A DNA stretch of 14,272 nucleotides, taken from positions 1,314 to 15,585 of the forward strand of contig DNQP01000195.1 in assembly GCA_003500955.1 (NCBI GenBank). Reading direction: 5' to 3'. Source of the DNA: Curvibacter sp. Its GTDB lineage: Bacteria; Pseudomonadota; Gammaproteobacteria; Burkholderiales; Burkholderiaceae_C. Made by a program: the position numbers and the translations under genes. The notes below the pieces were generated by a model, which saw nothing but the letters and a program-made list of their open reading frames with translations, ran no database searches and was not told the DNA's origin. This document shows positions 14,118 to 14,272 of the stretch, piece after piece (position 1 is the first letter of the stretch; each line of letters begins with the position of its first letter).

Positions 14118-14272
14118 CAGGGTCGCCTTTCTTTTGGGCACTTTTGGTGTTTGCGTAACTTTGCTGCGCAAAGTGAGCAAACCCCGCGCGCATAGCGCGC
14201 CATGGCGACGTAGAGAAAACCCGCAAAGCGGGTTTCGATAAAAGTACCTCGGCCGCCGGGCCGAGACCCGGC
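14118..14272. repeat. further hairpins and right flanking repeat
   Basis: This gene-free stretch continues the intergenic repeat. It has ACTTTGC/GCAAAGT (about 14157-14173); AAACCCGC-AAA-GCGGGTTT (14217-14235), which on the minus strand is followed by TTTTCTCT and could terminate incoming transcription; and CTCGGCC-GCCG-GGCCGAG (14248-14265). The last 24 bases are an inverted near-copy of 12520-12543. Confidence 0.55.

Noticed and set aside
13765..14226. Minus-strand 153-codon and plus-strand 84-codon frames at the right end
   Set aside because: Both cross the intrinsic terminator or the palindromic repeat; the plus-strand start MFERSEFA is a recurrent product of such repeats, not a conserved protein.
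1..14272. CRISPR arrays, tRNA, rRNA, integrase or transposase genes
   Set aside because: None was seen on either strand; in particular no intI-like tyrosine recombinase is present near the cassette segment.

Overview
The window is a piece of a high-GC betaproteobacterial chromosome, most likely Comamonadaceae (Burkholderiales). Three things point there: the order ispH, fkpB/slpA, radC, Smr-domain gene; a YbbP-type permease beside a group II truncated haemoglobin; and palindromic intergenic repeats of a kind I associate with this family. This is recognition from sequence alone, with no database search.

Layout. 59-1452 (minus): ispH and an SlpA-type FKBP isomerase. 1499-3462 (plus), divergent from them: radC, an Smr-domain protein coupled to it by a TGATG overlap, and a small membrane protein whose soluble part looks like a Bro-N domain. 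3517-8549 (minus): a tight five-gene run, transcribed as SDR oxidoreductase, flavin-containing monooxygenase (FMO), BASS-family transporter, NAD-dependent epimerase/dehydratase and EamA-like exporter. The last three genes are joined by 4-bp start/stop overlaps. A divergent IclR-family regulator (8640-9404) faces this run across about 90 bp and is the obvious candidate regulator. The FMO gene carries an in-frame TGA between two well-conserved halves, so it is probably a recent nonsense pseudogene or a sequence error. 9401-12438 (minus): truncated haemoglobin and a large YbbP-like ABC permease, separated by a palindromic repeat.

12439-14272 is the accessory part. Two small genes of lower GC on the plus strand (a DUF4826-like protein and a single-pass membrane protein) sit behind roughly 130-bp tandem repeats that contain attC-like imperfect palindromes. 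Gene 1 is bracketed by an exact 13-bp inverted repeat that begins with a GTTAGAG core just before its ATG and ends with CTCTAAC over its stop codon. Gene 2 is bracketed by a 10-bp inverted repeat that also begins at a GTT core. A 16-codon leader ORF with a strong Shine-Dalgarno ends inside the GTTAG core, 9 bp before gene 1, in the manner of the short attI ORF of class 1 integrons. A sigma70-like promoter lies in the preceding repeat and a strong intrinsic terminator follows gene 2. I read this as an integron-like cassette cluster without a visible integrase. It is flanked by inverted copies of one palindromic intergenic repeat (12520-12543 and 14249-14272). The junction between the two genes is too short for a normal attC, which suggests fused or decayed cassettes. 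The cassette reading is inference; the repeats, leader ORF and terminator are seen directly.
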